Counted from the first letter of the stretch, positions 14,089 through 22,990 are shown. The stretch is DNA of 22,990 nt from RGIG5612 sp963599255 (GCA_963599255.1 CAVBWS010000034.1:1-22990); one strand, 5' to 3'. Numbers and translations are program-made. The notes: generated from the sequence alone by a model not told the origin.

Positions 14089-15357
14089 ATGTTTTATGAT
14101 ATTATAATCATTGGAGGCGGTGCATCAGGTTTATGCACCGCTATTCAATCAAAAACTGAAAATAATACAATTCTTATACTGGAACATAATAGCATGGTCG
14201 GTAAGAAGATATTATCGACTGGTAATGGCCGCTGCAATTTAACTAATGTTAATGCAACGGTCAGTCTTTTCGACAGCAATCCGGAAGGTCTGATTCCATA
14301 CATGACCTCGGGAGATCCTTCATTTTATACAGAGGTCCTGTCGCAGTTTGACTGTATGGATACCATAAATTTCTTCGCAGACATGGGACTTCTGTGTACT
14401 GATAAAAACGGATATATTTACCCGAAATCAGAACAGGCTTCCTCGGTTCTTGAGCTTCTTAAGTGCAGATGTGAGGATCTGGGCATTGAAATTGTTACAG
14501 GACACGATGTTAAGACCATTACTAAGAAGAAGGATTCCAGATTTATTGTGGATTCCAGATATGAATGCAACAACCTGGTTATTGCCACAGGGGGTATGTC
14601 AGGGGCTGCCACAGGCAATGACGGAAGCGGATATAAGATGGCTGAGGTATTCGGGCATGAAATAATTGACCCGATCCCTGCATTGTGCGGCATCAGATGT
14701 TCTGATAATATATTCAAACATCTGAAGGGAACCAGAACCGACGGAAGATTATCATTTTCAGCAGGACAGCAAAATGTAAGTGTTCAGGGCAATATTCAAT
14801 TTACGGATTATGGCATATCGGGAATTCCTACATTTCAGATTTCCTCAATTATCGGATACATGTTGTCCATAGGTGAGCAGCCGGTTATTACTATTGATTT
14901 CCTTCCTGATATTGCAATGTATGACCTTGTTAATATCTTGTATAAGAATTTCCAGCTTATACCGGGTAAAAATAAAGAGATTAAGCCTTATGACAGGATG
15001 CTGATAGGACTTCTTAACAAAAATGTTGTATCTGCTGTTATGCGTCAGTATTCATATTCCAGGGACAATTCATCTGTTGATGCCATGTGCCTGGCTCTGG
15101 CAAGGGTTATTAAGCTGTTCCAGGTTCACCCATATGAGTTAATGCCGTTTGAAAATGCTCAGACGACTGCCGGAGGCATATTTACGGATCAGGTTAATCC
15201 GGATACTATGGAATCAACAATTGTTAAAGGATTGTTCTTCGCAGGTGAGATCCTGGATGTTAACGGAATCTGCGGCGGATATAATCTGCAATGGGCCTTC
15301 AGTACCGCTGCAATCTGCGGCAGAGCGCTTAAGACTCGTCAGTCTTTGATATTGTAA
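14089..15357 (+). CDS. NAD(P)/FAD-dependent oxidoreductase, YhiN/HI0933 family
   Basis: A 422-residue flavoprotein. It shows the dinucleotide fold DIIIIGGGASGL (4-15), the family signature GKKILSTGNGRCNLTN (38-53), a middle block 'NNLVIATGGMSGAATGNDGSGYKMAEVFGH', and the C-terminal FAD block 'GLFFAGEILDVNGICGGYNLQWAFSTA'. These features match the HI0933/YhiN/BaiN-like family, whose physiological role is mostly unknown; bile-acid reduction by BaiN is known from one gut Clostridium but should not be assumed here. There is no strong RBS, and the start lies 5 bases after the EF-G-like stop, so coupling is likely. The next start follows 1 base after the stop. Confidence 0.88.
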   Translation: MFYDIIIIGGGASGLCTAIQSKTENNTILILEHNSMVGKKILSTGNGRCNLTNVNATVSLFDSNPEGLIPYMTSGDPSFYTEVLSQFDCMDTINFFADMGLLCTDKNGYIYPKSEQASSVLELLKCRCEDLGIEIVTGHDVKTITKKKDSRFIVDSRYECNNLVIATGGMSGAATGNDGSGYKMAEVFGHEIIDPIPALCGIRCSDNIFKHLKGTRTDGRLSFSAGQQNVSVQGNIQFTDYGISGIPTFQISSIIGYMLSIGEQPVITIDFLPDIAMYDLVNILYKNFQLIPGKNKEIKPYDRMLIGLLNKNVVSAVMRQYSYSRDNSSVDAMCLALARVIKLFQVHPYELMPFENAQTTAGGIFTDQVNPDTMESTIVKGLFFAGEILDVNGICGGYNLQWAFSTAAICGRALKTRQSLIL

Positions 15358-15358
15358 T

Positions 15359-16939
15359 ATGATTAGAATCAATCAGATAAAATTAAATATTAATCATTCT
15401 CAGGATGATTTAAGAAAGGCTGTGATCAAGAAGCTTAACATTCCGGATGTAAAGCTTCTTGATTTTGTTATCATAAAAAAATCCATAGATGCCAGGGATA
15501 AATCAAATGTTTTTTACGTATATGCTGTGGATGCGGAAACGACCTGCGAGGAACAGATCTTAAGGAAAAATCGCAATTCAAACATCAGCAGATCTAAAAA
15601 TAAAAAATACGCTTATCCGGAACAGGGAAAGGTTCAACTTGAATATCAGCCTGTTATAATCGGAAGCGGACCTGCGGGACTTTTCTGTGGATACTTTCTT
15701 GCTAAAGAAGGATATAAACCTATTATAATAGAACGGGGTGAATGCGTCGAAGAACGTATTAAGACAGTAGAAAAGTTCTGGGATAAGGGAGAACTTAACC
15801 AAGACAGCAACATCCAGTTCGGCGAGGGCGGAGCAGGCACATTTTCTGACGGCAAGTTAAACACAGGTGTTAACGATCCCATGGGACGTAACAATCTTGT
15901 GCTTCAGACCTTTGCAGATAACGGTGCACCTTCAGAGATCTTATATCTTAACAAGCCGCATTTAGGTACTGATGTACTCATGAATATTGTCTCAAATATG
16001 AGAAAATTCATCATAGAACATGGCGGCGAATTCAGGTTTAATTCGTGCTTTAAGAAATTTGATATTGGTAATGGGTACGTAAAGGGCATCTATCTTACGG
16101 ATGGTAAGTATATTCCTTCAGATGTTGTGGTTCTTGCTATCGGGCACTCAGCGAGAGATACGTTTGAGTATATAATAAAAAATTCGGGTTTATCTGTTGA
16201 AGCCAAGGCGTTTGCAGTGGGGCTTAGAGTTGAACATCCACAATCCGCGATAAACAAGTCTCAATATGGCAATATTCCGGATAATATACTGCCGGCGGCG
16301 GATTACAAGTTGGTATGCAAAACGTCAGACGGAAGCAGTGTATATTCATTTTGTATGTGCCCCGGAGGATATGTGGTTAATTCTTCATCGGAGCCGGGTC
16401 ATGTATGTGTAAATGGTATGAGTTACTCCGGCCGTGATTCTGAGAATGCAAATTCTGCAATAGTCATGGCGGTTAATCCGTCGGAGGATCCTATGGAAAA
16501 TATCGGATTCCAGCGAGAACTGGAGCGAAGGACCTATGATGAAGGCCATGGTATGATCGTAAGTCAGCGGTTGTCTGATTTTGAAAATGATATACTCACA
16601 ACTGAATTCGGTTCAATAAAGCCGGTGCATAAAGGCCTTACGGCTGCGGGAAATATTAATAATATTCTTCCGGATTACATTGCGAAAAATATCAAAGAAG
16701 CAATGCATACATTTGCACATAAGATCAAGGAATTTGATAATCCGGATGTTATTCTTTCAGCCATTGAAACCAGGACATCATCTCCCATAAGAATTATAAG
16801 AAATGAGGATCTGGAGGCTAATATAAAGGGCATATATCCAGCAGGAGAAGGGGCAGGGTACGCCGGTGGAATCACAAGTGCAGCCATAGACGGCATAAAG
16901 ATATTCGAGAAAATATATGCTCGATACACAGGCTTTTAA
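15359..16939 (+). CDS. FAD-dependent dehydrogenase, COG2509-type
   Basis: A 526-residue protein with an N-terminal alpha/beta domain of about 90 residues (MIRINQIKLNINHSQDDL...), which this family carries before the flavin fold. The FAD-binding fold follows: PVIIGSGPAGLFCGYFLA (98-115), then 'IQFGEGGAGTFSDGKLNTG' (about 152-171), and a C-terminal 'GIYPAGEGAGYAGGITSAAIDG' block. The family is widespread in Clostridia and lacks a firmly known reaction. The start (ATG 15359) is separated by a single base from the previous stop, so translation is probably coupled. A new promoter begins shortly after its stop, separating it from the next gene. Confidence 0.87.
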   Translation: MIRINQIKLNINHSQDDLRKAVIKKLNIPDVKLLDFVIIKKSIDARDKSNVFYVYAVDAETTCEEQILRKNRNSNISRSKNKKYAYPEQGKVQLEYQPVIIGSGPAGLFCGYFLAKEGYKPIIIERGECVEERIKTVEKFWDKGELNQDSNIQFGEGGAGTFSDGKLNTGVNDPMGRNNLVLQTFADNGAPSEILYLNKPHLGTDVLMNIVSNMRKFIIEHGGEFRFNSCFKKFDIGNGYVKGIYLTDGKYIPSDVVVLAIGHSARDTFEYIIKNSGLSVEAKAFAVGLRVEHPQSAINKSQYGNIPDNILPAADYKLVCKTSDGSSVYSFCMCPGGYVVNSSSEPGHVCVNGMSYSGRDSENANSAIVMAVNPSEDPMENIGFQRELERRTYDEGHGMIVSQRLSDFENDILTTEFGSIKPVHKGLTAAGNINNILPDYIAKNIKEAMHTFAHKIKEFDNPDVILSAIETRTSSPIRIIRNEDLEANIKGIYPAGEGAGYAGGITSAAIDGIKIFEKIYARYTGF

Positions 16940-16945
16940 TGCTTT

Positions 16946-16974
16946 TTGACACATATATTATATTATGTTAAACT
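16946..16974 (+). promoter_or_regulatory. Promoter giving a near-leaderless transcript of the 381-residue gene
   Basis: TTGACA (16946-16951, perfect), a 17-base spacer, then TAAACT (16969-16974). The predicted start is about 16980-16982, only 2-4 bases before ATG 16984, and there is no good Shine-Dalgarno in front of that ATG. Confidence 0.6.
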
Positions 16975-16983
16975 TTTCAGGTT

Positions 16984-18129
16984 ATGGATATTTCACTAAT
17001 CAGTTACAAGGAAAATTTATATAATATTGCTGCGGTAGGTGATTATATAGCCGAATATTATCACGATATCAGCGACAGAAATCTATACCATATTCAGCTC
17101 TATGATCCGGCGAAAAATCAGGTCAGGGAAATTCTTCCTAATCAGAGAAAAAGTGATGTAGTCGAGATCATAAACTGCATATGGAACAGCAAGGATATAT
17201 ATTTCGCTTCATATACGCAATTAGATGATGAAAGCATAGAATTCTCAATCATCAAATATGTCATAAATACGGATACTCAGACCACAATATGCACATTTAT
17301 CGACAACAAGGCGGTCTTAGAGCAGAGTAAGAGGGTTAAAGTATTTATATTGACTGAAACAACGATATTGCTTCAGGGTGAGATACAGCATAGCGAAGCC
17401 AGCGAAAATATGCTGGGCAATATTGAATTCAGCCTGTCCTTATATAATGTTGAGACCTATAAAGAGACGTCTGTAACTGAAACAAATTTTCTGAACAATG
17501 GCATAGACATCATTATCCCTATCTCTGACAATAAGATAATGATAAAAACAGGATATTCATATCTGGAGGATGACAGATTAAATCCGACCTACAAGGATGA
17601 AGCCTTTATAGAAAGTGTCCAGATCACGACTGCTGCCAAGTTCATTGCAGATATTACGCTGGCAACTGATTCTGTAGATATGGAGTTAATTGAATCCTCT
17701 TATCTTGAAAGCCATATAATCAGACCTAAGGTAAACGGCAGCTATATTCATTTTTGTGTCATTAATACAGAAAAGAATACAACGAAGTGTGTCTTCTATA
17801 ATCATAATACAGCTGAAAGATTCGAATACAACATCAAGGGCATTGATTTTTCTGACATATACATAACTTATGTCATCAATAACATCCCTTATGTAAGAAA
17901 AAAATCCGACAGAAATGTAAACTTTGTTAATCTGAAAAAGGCGGAAATAGACGTAACATTCTATGATGCTGTATTCGAGGAACAGTTAGGAGAGCTATTT
18001 ATTTTATCATCCTTTGACGGCAAATATATGAGGATTTACTCATATCCCAAATTAAATCTCCTGCTGCAGGAGAGAAAGATGTATTTTCTTTCCTGTGAAC
18101 TTAATGGTGCATATTATATTTATTATTAG
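16984..18129 (+). CDS. Hypothetical protein, beta-rich, no recognised family
   Basis: I do not recognise this 381-residue protein. It has no signal peptide and no membrane helix. It reads as many short beta strands separated by acidic, Asn-rich turns (for example 'YNIAAVGDYIAEYYHD', 'HIQLYDPAKNQVREILP', 'LGELFILSSFDGKYMRIYSYP'), a pattern compatible with a repeated beta-sheet or propeller-like fold, but I see no clean repeat period or catalytic motif. Tyr, Ile, Asp and Asn are abundant. It lies between a COG2509-type flavoprotein and miaB. A perfect -35 (TTGACA) sits only 33 bases before the gene's end of the upstream spacer, so it may be leaderless. Codon use resembles its neighbours. Coding status is supported by length and lack of overlapping alternatives. 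Confidence 0.7.
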   Translation: MDISLISYKENLYNIAAVGDYIAEYYHDISDRNLYHIQLYDPAKNQVREILPNQRKSDVVEIINCIWNSKDIYFASYTQLDDESIEFSIIKYVINTDTQTTICTFIDNKAVLEQSKRVKVFILTETTILLQGEIQHSEASENMLGNIEFSLSLYNVETYKETSVTETNFLNNGIDIIIPISDNKIMIKTGYSYLEDDRLNPTYKDEAFIESVQITTAAKFIADITLATDSVDMELIESSYLESHIIRPKVNGSYIHFCVINTEKNTTKCVFYNHNTAERFEYNIKGIDFSDIYITYVINNIPYVRKKSDRNVNFVNLKKAEIDVTFYDAVFEEQLGELFILSSFDGKYMRIYSYPKLNLLLQERKMYFLSCELNGAYYIYY

Positions 18130-18205
18130 GCATATTATTGCTTTTGATCATTGACTATAAGGGATTGTTTAGGCATGACAGCATTCAATCCCATGGAAGA
18201 ATATT

Positions 18206-19648
18206 ATGGATATTGATTTAATACAGAACATATTAGATGAGGCTCCAGTCAGCGAACCGGAACGACAATATTTTTTTGTAAAAGAATGCAGGAGAATTAT
18301 TTCCGAAAAATCCGCTGCACTCGGAAGACCTCTTACATGCTGCATAAATACATTCGGATGTCAGATGAATGCCAAGGATTCAGAAAAGCTTCTCGGAATA
18401 CTTCTGGATATCGGATACCAGGAATCTGACAACGAAAATTCAGATTTTGTATTGTATAACACATGTACAGTCCGCGAAAATGCAAATGAGCGGGTATACG
18501 GAAGGCTCGGCGCATTAAAGACAACCAAGAAGAAAAATCCGGAAATGGTAATTGCATTATGCGGATGCATGATGCAGGAGGAACATGTTGTTGCTGCTAT
18601 CAAAAAAAGCTACAGGCATGTGAATATCATTTTCGGCACTCATAATATATACAAGCTGGCAGAACTGCTTTTTCTTTATTTCGCAAAAAATGAAAATCAG
18701 ACAGAGATTCTTAAGGGAACGGATAAAATTGTTGAAAACCTTCCGTCGTCCCGGAAATTTTCCTTTAAATGCGGCGTGAATATTATGTTTGGCTGCAATA
18801 ATTTCTGCAGCTATTGTATTGTACCTTATGTAAGAGGAAGGGAAAGAAGCAGATGTCCTGAAGAGATTATTAATGAAGTCAAGCAGTTAGTTAAAGAAGG
18901 CGTAATAGAGGTTATGCTGCTGGGGCAAAATGTCAATTCTTACAAGGCAGAGATCTCATTTCCGCAGCTTCTTAAGAGGGTATCCGAGATTGAGGGCATT
19001 GAGAGAGTCAGATTCATGACATCCCATCCTAAAGATCTGTCAGATGAATTAATCGAAGTTATTCGTGATAATCCGAAGATCTGCAGGCATGTTCATTTGC
19101 CGCTGCAATCAGGAAGCAGCCGCATCTTAAAGGAGATGAACAGGCATTATGACAAGGAAGGATATCTGGCGCTGGCAGAGAAGATCAGAAGAGAAATCCC
19201 CGGCGTATCAATTACAACGGATATCATTGTAGGTTATCCGGGTGAAACTGAAGAAGATTTCCTCGAGACCCTGGATGTGGTGGAAAAAGTCAGATATGAC
19301 AGCGCATTCACTTTTATTTATTCCAAAAGATCGGGCACAAAGGCTGCCTCTATGGACAATCAGGTTCCGAAGGAGATCGTCGATGAGAGATTTAACAGAT
19401 TATTAAATCTTGTTACCGAGATCTCAAGAGAACAGACTAAGAAATACGAAGGTCAGGTTCTTCCTGTACTAGTTGAAGATGTTAACAGCAAGGACAGTTC
19501 GCTTGTTACAGGTAAGCTCTCCAATAACAGTACTGTACATCTGAAAGGCAGCCGCGGCCTTATAGGTAAGATTGTTAATGTTCATTTAGACGAAGCAAGA
19601 GGTTTTTATTATTATGGCACTATCGCCGATGATGTCTCAATATCTTGA
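18206..19648 (+). CDS. miaB: tRNA-2-methylthio-N6-dimethylallyladenosine synthase MiaB
   Basis: A 480-residue radical SAM methylthiotransferase that adds the 2-methylthio group to i6A37 of tRNAs reading UNN codons. The N-terminal UPF0004 domain supplies the auxiliary [4Fe-4S] cluster: C52 in FGCQMN, C87 in NTC and C121 in CGCM. The radical SAM motif is C197-x3-C201-x2-C204 (GCNNFCSYCIVPYVRG). The block 'HVHLPLQSGSSRILKEMNRHY' and a C-terminal TRAM domain follow. The first 40 residues form an extension common in Clostridia. The RBS is modest (GGAAGA before ATG 18206). The last 35 bases overlap mutS in another frame. Confidence 0.96.
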   Translation: MDIDLIQNILDEAPVSEPERQYFFVKECRRIISEKSAALGRPLTCCINTFGCQMNAKDSEKLLGILLDIGYQESDNENSDFVLYNTCTVRENANERVYGRLGALKTTKKKNPEMVIALCGCMMQEEHVVAAIKKSYRHVNIIFGTHNIYKLAELLFLYFAKNENQTEILKGTDKIVENLPSSRKFSFKCGVNIMFGCNNFCSYCIVPYVRGRERSRCPEEIINEVKQLVKEGVIEVMLLGQNVNSYKAEISFPQLLKRVSEIEGIERVRFMTSHPKDLSDELIEVIRDNPKICRHVHLPLQSGSSRILKEMNRHYDKEGYLALAEKIRREIPGVSITTDIIVGYPGETEEDFLETLDVVEKVRYDSAFTFIYSKRSGTKAASMDNQVPKEIVDERFNRLLNLVTEISREQTKKYEGQVLPVLVEDVNSKDSSLVTGKLSNNSTVHLKGSRGLIGKIVNVHLDEARGFYYYGTIADDVSIS

Positions 19649-22244
19649 GACAAAAAAACAATATAATGACTGCATATTATTTTACCGTTTAGGGGATTTC
19701 TATGAAATGTTCTATGACGATGCACTTACTGCATCAAGAGAACTGGAAATTACACTTACCGGCAAGGATTGCGGATTAGAGGAGCGCGCACCCATGTGCG
19801 GCGTTCCTTTTCATGCTGTGGATAGTTATTTGAACAGATTGGTCTCAAAGGGATATAAGGTGGCCATTGCTGAACAGGTGGAAGATCCGAAACTTGCCAA
19901 AGGCATTGTAAAAAGGGAAGTGATCAAGGTTGTTACGCCGGGCACAAATATCAACAGCATGGCGCTGGATGAGAGTAAGAATAATTATCTTATGTGCATC
20001 TATTATGCAGCGGATTATTATGCCATTGCATTTGTAGATATAACAACGGGAGACTTTCTTACAACGCAGATAGACAGCGCATCCATTCTGATGGATGAAA
20101 TAAATAAATTCCCGGTTGCCGAGATCATATCCAATCATGCCTTCTTGATGGCACCAATTGATTTCGAATATTTAAGAGATAAGCTCGACATTACCTGCTA
20201 CGATCTTAATGACTCTTATTTCGATACAGACAGCTGTGAAGAGATCATAAAAAAGCATTTTAATGTGATCGATCTGGCAGGGCTGGGTCTTAATGATTTT
20301 TCGGGTACTGTTCCTTGTGTGGGCGCGCTGCTTAAATACCTCTATGAAACTCAGAAAACAAGCCTTGATTTTCTGAATAAGATCACAACTTATTCGACGA
20401 ACAAGTACATGATCATTGATCATGCTACAAGAAGAAATCTTGAGTTAGTTGAAACCATGCGGGAGAAAAACAAAAAAGGCTCACTGCTGTGGGTTCTTGA
20501 TAAAACCAAGACTGCAATGGGTGCCAGACTCTTAAGATCATTTATAGAGCAGCCTCTTATTGACGCTGATGAGATCATAAAGCGTCAGGACGCAATAGAA
20601 GAACTTAATTCCATACTTATCGACAGAGATGAATTAAGAGAGTATCTTAATCCAATATATGACCTTGAGCGGCTCCTGGCCAAGATATCTTATAAATCAG
20701 CTAATCCGAGAGATCTTATTGCATTTAAGAATTCCCTTGAAATGCTTCCTTATATTAAGAGAATTCTGAAGGGATTTAGCTGCGAACTTCTTGTGTCAAT
20801 TTATAATGATCTGGACTGTCTGGAAGATATATATAAACTGATAGACGATTCAATTACCGAGGATGCTCCTATCACAATAAAAGATGGCGGAATAATTAAA
20901 AGCGGGTATTCAGAGAAGATCGATATGCTTCGAAATTCCAAGGTTGAGGGTAAGAACTGGCTCTCACAGATAGAAGAAAAGGAGAGAGCAGCCACAGGCA
21001 TCAAAACACTGAGGATACGATATAATAAGGTGTTCGGATATTATATTGAAGTGACCAATTCATTTAAAGATATGGTTCCCGACAGATATATCCGCAAACA
21101 GACATTGGTTAATGCCGAACGATATATCACCGATGAATTAAAAGAACTTGAAGGGGTCATACTAGGTGCAGAGGAAAAATTATTTTCACTTGAATATGAT
21201 ATTTTTACAGAAATCAGAGACACAATAGCTGCCCAGGTCAGCAGGATCCAGCTGACAGCAAGGGCAATATCTCAGATTGATGCATTTTGCTCCCTTGCGT
21301 ATGTTGCAGAACACAACAGATATGTAAGGCCAAATATAAACTCAAAAGGAATTATTGATATAAGAGACGGCAGGCATCCGGTTGTAGAAGTAATGATCGG
21401 AGACGGACAATTCATTCCGAATGATACATTTGCAGATCAAGAGGAAAATCGTGTAAGTATAATAACCGGCCCTAATATGGCAGGTAAGTCCACATATATG
21501 AGACAGCTGGCGCTTATAGTACTTATGGCATGTGTAGGCAGTTTTGTTCCGGCTGCAGAGGCCAATATTTCCACCTGCGACAGGATATTTACCCGTGTAG
21601 GAGCATCGGATGATCTGGCCAGCGGCCAGAGTACATTTATGGTGGAAATGACAGAGGTGGCAAATATTCTCAGAAATGCTACAGCCAATTCTCTGGTGAT
21701 CCTTGATGAAATCGGAAGGGGAACCAGCACTTATGACGGTCTCAGCATCGCATGGGCGGTGGTTGAATACATTGCAGATAAAGCAAAATGCGGTGCCAAG
21801 ACGTTTTTCTCAACGCATTATCATGAGCTTACGGAACTGGAAGGAACCATTAACGGTGTTAAGAATTACTGTATCAGTGTAAAGGAACAGGGCGATGATA
21901 TTATTTTCCTTCGAAAGATCATCCGCGGCGGAGCCGATAAGAGTTACGGAATTCAGGTTGCAAGGCTGGCGGGAGTCCCTGAAGAAATCACTGACAGGGC
22001 GAAGGAGATAGTAAGTGAGCTGACAAGCGCGGATATTGTTGACGGCGCGATTGCCGCAAAACAATCAGCTGCAGCATCATATAAGCCGCAGCCGTCCTTC
22101 AGCATACCGCAGGATAAGAACGGACAATTTGTTTTGACCACAGCTGATGATATTGTGCATCAAAAATTAAAGGGTATTAACCTGGATAAGATAACACCAA
22201 TCGAGGCTATAAATACACTGTATGAACTGCAGCAGTTGTTATAG
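19614..22244 (+). CDS. mutS: DNA mismatch repair protein MutS
   Basis: An 876-residue full-length MutS, which recognises mismatches and recruits MutL. Visible: N-terminal mismatch motif FYEMF (F29-Y30-E31), connector and lever domains, Walker A GPNMAGKST (619-627), the 'STFMVEMTEVANIL' signature, Walker B 'LVILDEIGRGTSTYDG' and 'THYHELTEL'. A C-terminal helix-turn-helix region ends 'LKGINLDKITPIEAINTLYELQQLL'. The start ATG 19614 gives the typical MALSPMMSQYLE N-terminus and overlaps miaB by 35 bases, with AGAGG 11 bases upstream inside miaB, so the two are translated from one mRNA. mutL does not follow immediately, which is a common order elsewhere. Confidence 0.97.
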   Translation: MALSPMMSQYLETKKQYNDCILFYRLGDFYEMFYDDALTASRELEITLTGKDCGLEERAPMCGVPFHAVDSYLNRLVSKGYKVAIAEQVEDPKLAKGIVKREVIKVVTPGTNINSMALDESKNNYLMCIYYAADYYAIAFVDITTGDFLTTQIDSASILMDEINKFPVAEIISNHAFLMAPIDFEYLRDKLDITCYDLNDSYFDTDSCEEIIKKHFNVIDLAGLGLNDFSGTVPCVGALLKYLYETQKTSLDFLNKITTYSTNKYMIIDHATRRNLELVETMREKNKKGSLLWVLDKTKTAMGARLLRSFIEQPLIDADEIIKRQDAIEELNSILIDRDELREYLNPIYDLERLLAKISYKSANPRDLIAFKNSLEMLPYIKRILKGFSCELLVSIYNDLDCLEDIYKLIDDSITEDAPITIKDGGIIKSGYSEKIDMLRNSKVEGKNWLSQIEEKERAATGIKTLRIRYNKVFGYYIEVTNSFKDMVPDRYIRKQTLVNAERYITDELKELEGVILGAEEKLFSLEYDIFTEIRDTIAAQVSRIQLTARAISQIDAFCSLAYVAEHNRYVRPNINSKGIIDIRDGRHPVVEVMIGDGQFIPNDTFADQEENRVSIITGPNMAGKSTYMRQLALIVLMACVGSFVPAAEANISTCDRIFTRVGASDDLASGQSTFMVEMTEVANILRNATANSLVILDEIGRGTSTYDGLSIAWAVVEYIADKAKCGAKTFFSTHYHELTELEGTINGVKNYCISVKEQGDDIIFLRKIIRGGADKSYGIQVARLAGVPEEITDRAKEIVSELTSADIVDGAIAAKQSAAASYKPQPSFSIPQDKNGQFVLTTADDIVHQKLKGINLDKITPIEAINTLYELQQLL

Positions 22245-22293
22245 TATTACGTGAATGAAAATCAGTTGATCATTTGCCGGTACGATGCGGTAC

Positions 22294-22320
22294 TTGATTG
22301 ACTTGAAATTATTTTATAAT
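22294..22320 (+). promoter_or_regulatory. Candidate promoter of the Maf-family gene
   Basis: A perfect TATAAT lies at 22315-22320, with TTGATT at 22294-22299 (15-base spacer, or 16 using CTTGAT). It sits 20 bases before the Maf ATG in a 96-base gap after mutS. The spacing is slightly short. Confidence 0.5.
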
Positions 22321-22340
22321 TTAGATAATAGGGGTTTAAT

Positions 22341-22916
22341 ATGAAGAATATTTATCTTGCGTCATCATCACCAAGAAGGAAAGAACTGCTTACTCAGGCA
22401 GGTATAGAATTTACGGTAATCTCACCGCAATGCGATGAGACGACTGATATAAAACTTCCTGACGAATTGGTTGAAGAACTGTCACGAAGAAAAACCCAAG
22501 CCGGACTGGAAATGCTTAGGAAAATGCCGGAAGTTTCGGCAGACAGTATTGTGATCGGAGCAGATACGGTGGTTTCGTATGACGGGATTATACTGGGCAA
22601 ACCCAAGGATAAAAATAATGCATTTAATATGCTTAAGATGTTATCAGGCAATACTCACGAAGTTTATACAGGTGTAACCGTAAGCTATCTGGACGGAAGA
22701 TCGTCTAAGACATTTTCAGAAAGAACCGAAGTAACATTCTACGATCTGTCTGACAGAGAAATAGAAGATTATATAAATACAGCCGAGCCAATGGACAAGG
22801 CCGGCTCTTACGGAATACAAGGATACGGCGCAGTTCTGGTAGAGAAAATAAATGGAGATTATTTTAATATTGTAGGACTGCCGATTGCAAGGCTTGTCAG
22901 ATTACTTAGGAATTAA
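22341..22916 (+). CDS. Maf-family nucleoside triphosphate pyrophosphatase
   Basis: A 191-residue Maf protein, which hydrolyses non-canonical or canonical nucleoside triphosphates (dTTP/UTP in the YhdE-like branch) to monophosphates and is linked to septum/cell-division control. Visible: the N-terminal phosphate loop ASSSPRRKELL (7-17), 'GADTVVSYDG' with the metal-binding Asp, 'LGKPKDKNNAFNMLKMLSGNTHEVYTGV', and 'MDKAGSYGIQGYGA' followed by 'INGDYFNIVGLP'. These are the conserved blocks in family order and length. AGGGG precedes ATG 22341 by about 7 bases. It follows mutS by 96 bases with its own likely promoter. Confidence 0.94.
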   Translation: MKNIYLASSSPRRKELLTQAGIEFTVISPQCDETTDIKLPDELVEELSRRKTQAGLEMLRKMPEVSADSIVIGADTVVSYDGIILGKPKDKNNAFNMLKMLSGNTHEVYTGVTVSYLDGRSSKTFSERTEVTFYDLSDREIEDYINTAEPMDKAGSYGIQGYGAVLVEKINGDYFNIVGLPIARLVRLLRN

Positions 22917-22990
22917 AAGATGCTGCTCTTGCGCTGTGAACCTCGGCGTGCAGCCACTGCTCGAAAACGCCTTCGCTGATTGTTTTCTCG
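22906..22990 (-). other. GC-richer tail with a short open minus-strand frame at the window edge
   Basis: From about 22920 the sequence becomes visibly richer in G and C than the preceding 20 kb. On the minus strand one frame is open from the edge for 27 codons (EGVFEQWLHAEVHSARAA within it) to TAA at 22908-22906, overlapping the last bases of the Maf gene. It could be the 3' end of a convergent gene, but it is too short to identify. Confidence 0.25.

Noticed and set aside
18175..18216. Small leader ORF MTAFNPMEEYYGY overlapping the miaB start.
   Set aside because: It has only a weak upstream purine run and 13 codons; nothing beyond the overlap suggests it is translated.
1..22990. CRISPR array, tRNA or rRNA genes, insertion sequences.
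   Set aside because: No regularly spaced repeats, no cloverleaf or rRNA-like segments and no transposase motifs were recognised on either strand by eye.

Overview
The window looks like a low-GC Gram-positive anaerobe of the Clostridia, most likely Lachnospiraceae. The grounds are: AT-rich codon use, strong AGGAGG-type ribosome binding sites, a Gram-positive LexA box at recA, an oxygen-sensitive [FeFe] hydrogenase, and a recA / EF-G-like / flavoprotein / miaB / mutS / maf gene order. The lineage is an inference from protein character; no search was run.

Left block (1-2854): the 3' end of a MATE-type transporter, a lipoprotein with two tandem esterase domains, and an aldo/keto reductase that stops about halfway through the fold. 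The break falls on a perfect 16-bp inverted repeat (2855-2889) that also contains the last codons of the next gene. It is either a rearrangement breakpoint or an assembly join.

Accessory block (2871-10521): a PucR/CdaR-type regulator reads leftward, away from a tight four-gene unit reading rightward. The unit encodes a small 2[4Fe-4S] ferredoxin, an AprA/fumarate-reductase-like FAD protein, a CpI-like [FeFe] hydrogenase and a cytosolic CocE/NonD-type hydrolase, and ends at a clear terminator. The hydrogenase keeps every H-cluster and proton-path residue I could align, but has lost three of the four cysteines of its N-terminal [2Fe-2S] domain. I read this as a self-contained, inducible system: the hydrolase releases a small molecule, the flavoprotein/ferredoxin pair reduces or oxidises it, and the hydrogenase exchanges the electrons with H2. 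The substrate is unknown. This is the best candidate in the window for an undescribed system.

Housekeeping block (10624-22916): recA (leftward, with SOS operator, promoter and terminator) diverges from a rightward run. That run holds an EF-G paralogue with a non-canonical G4 motif, a YhiN/HI0933-type flavoprotein, a COG2509-type FAD dehydrogenase, an unrecognised 381-residue protein that may be translated from a near-leaderless mRNA, miaB, mutS (overlapping miaB) and a Maf-family pyrophosphatase. The last ~70 bases are visibly more GC-rich and hold only an open leftward fragment.
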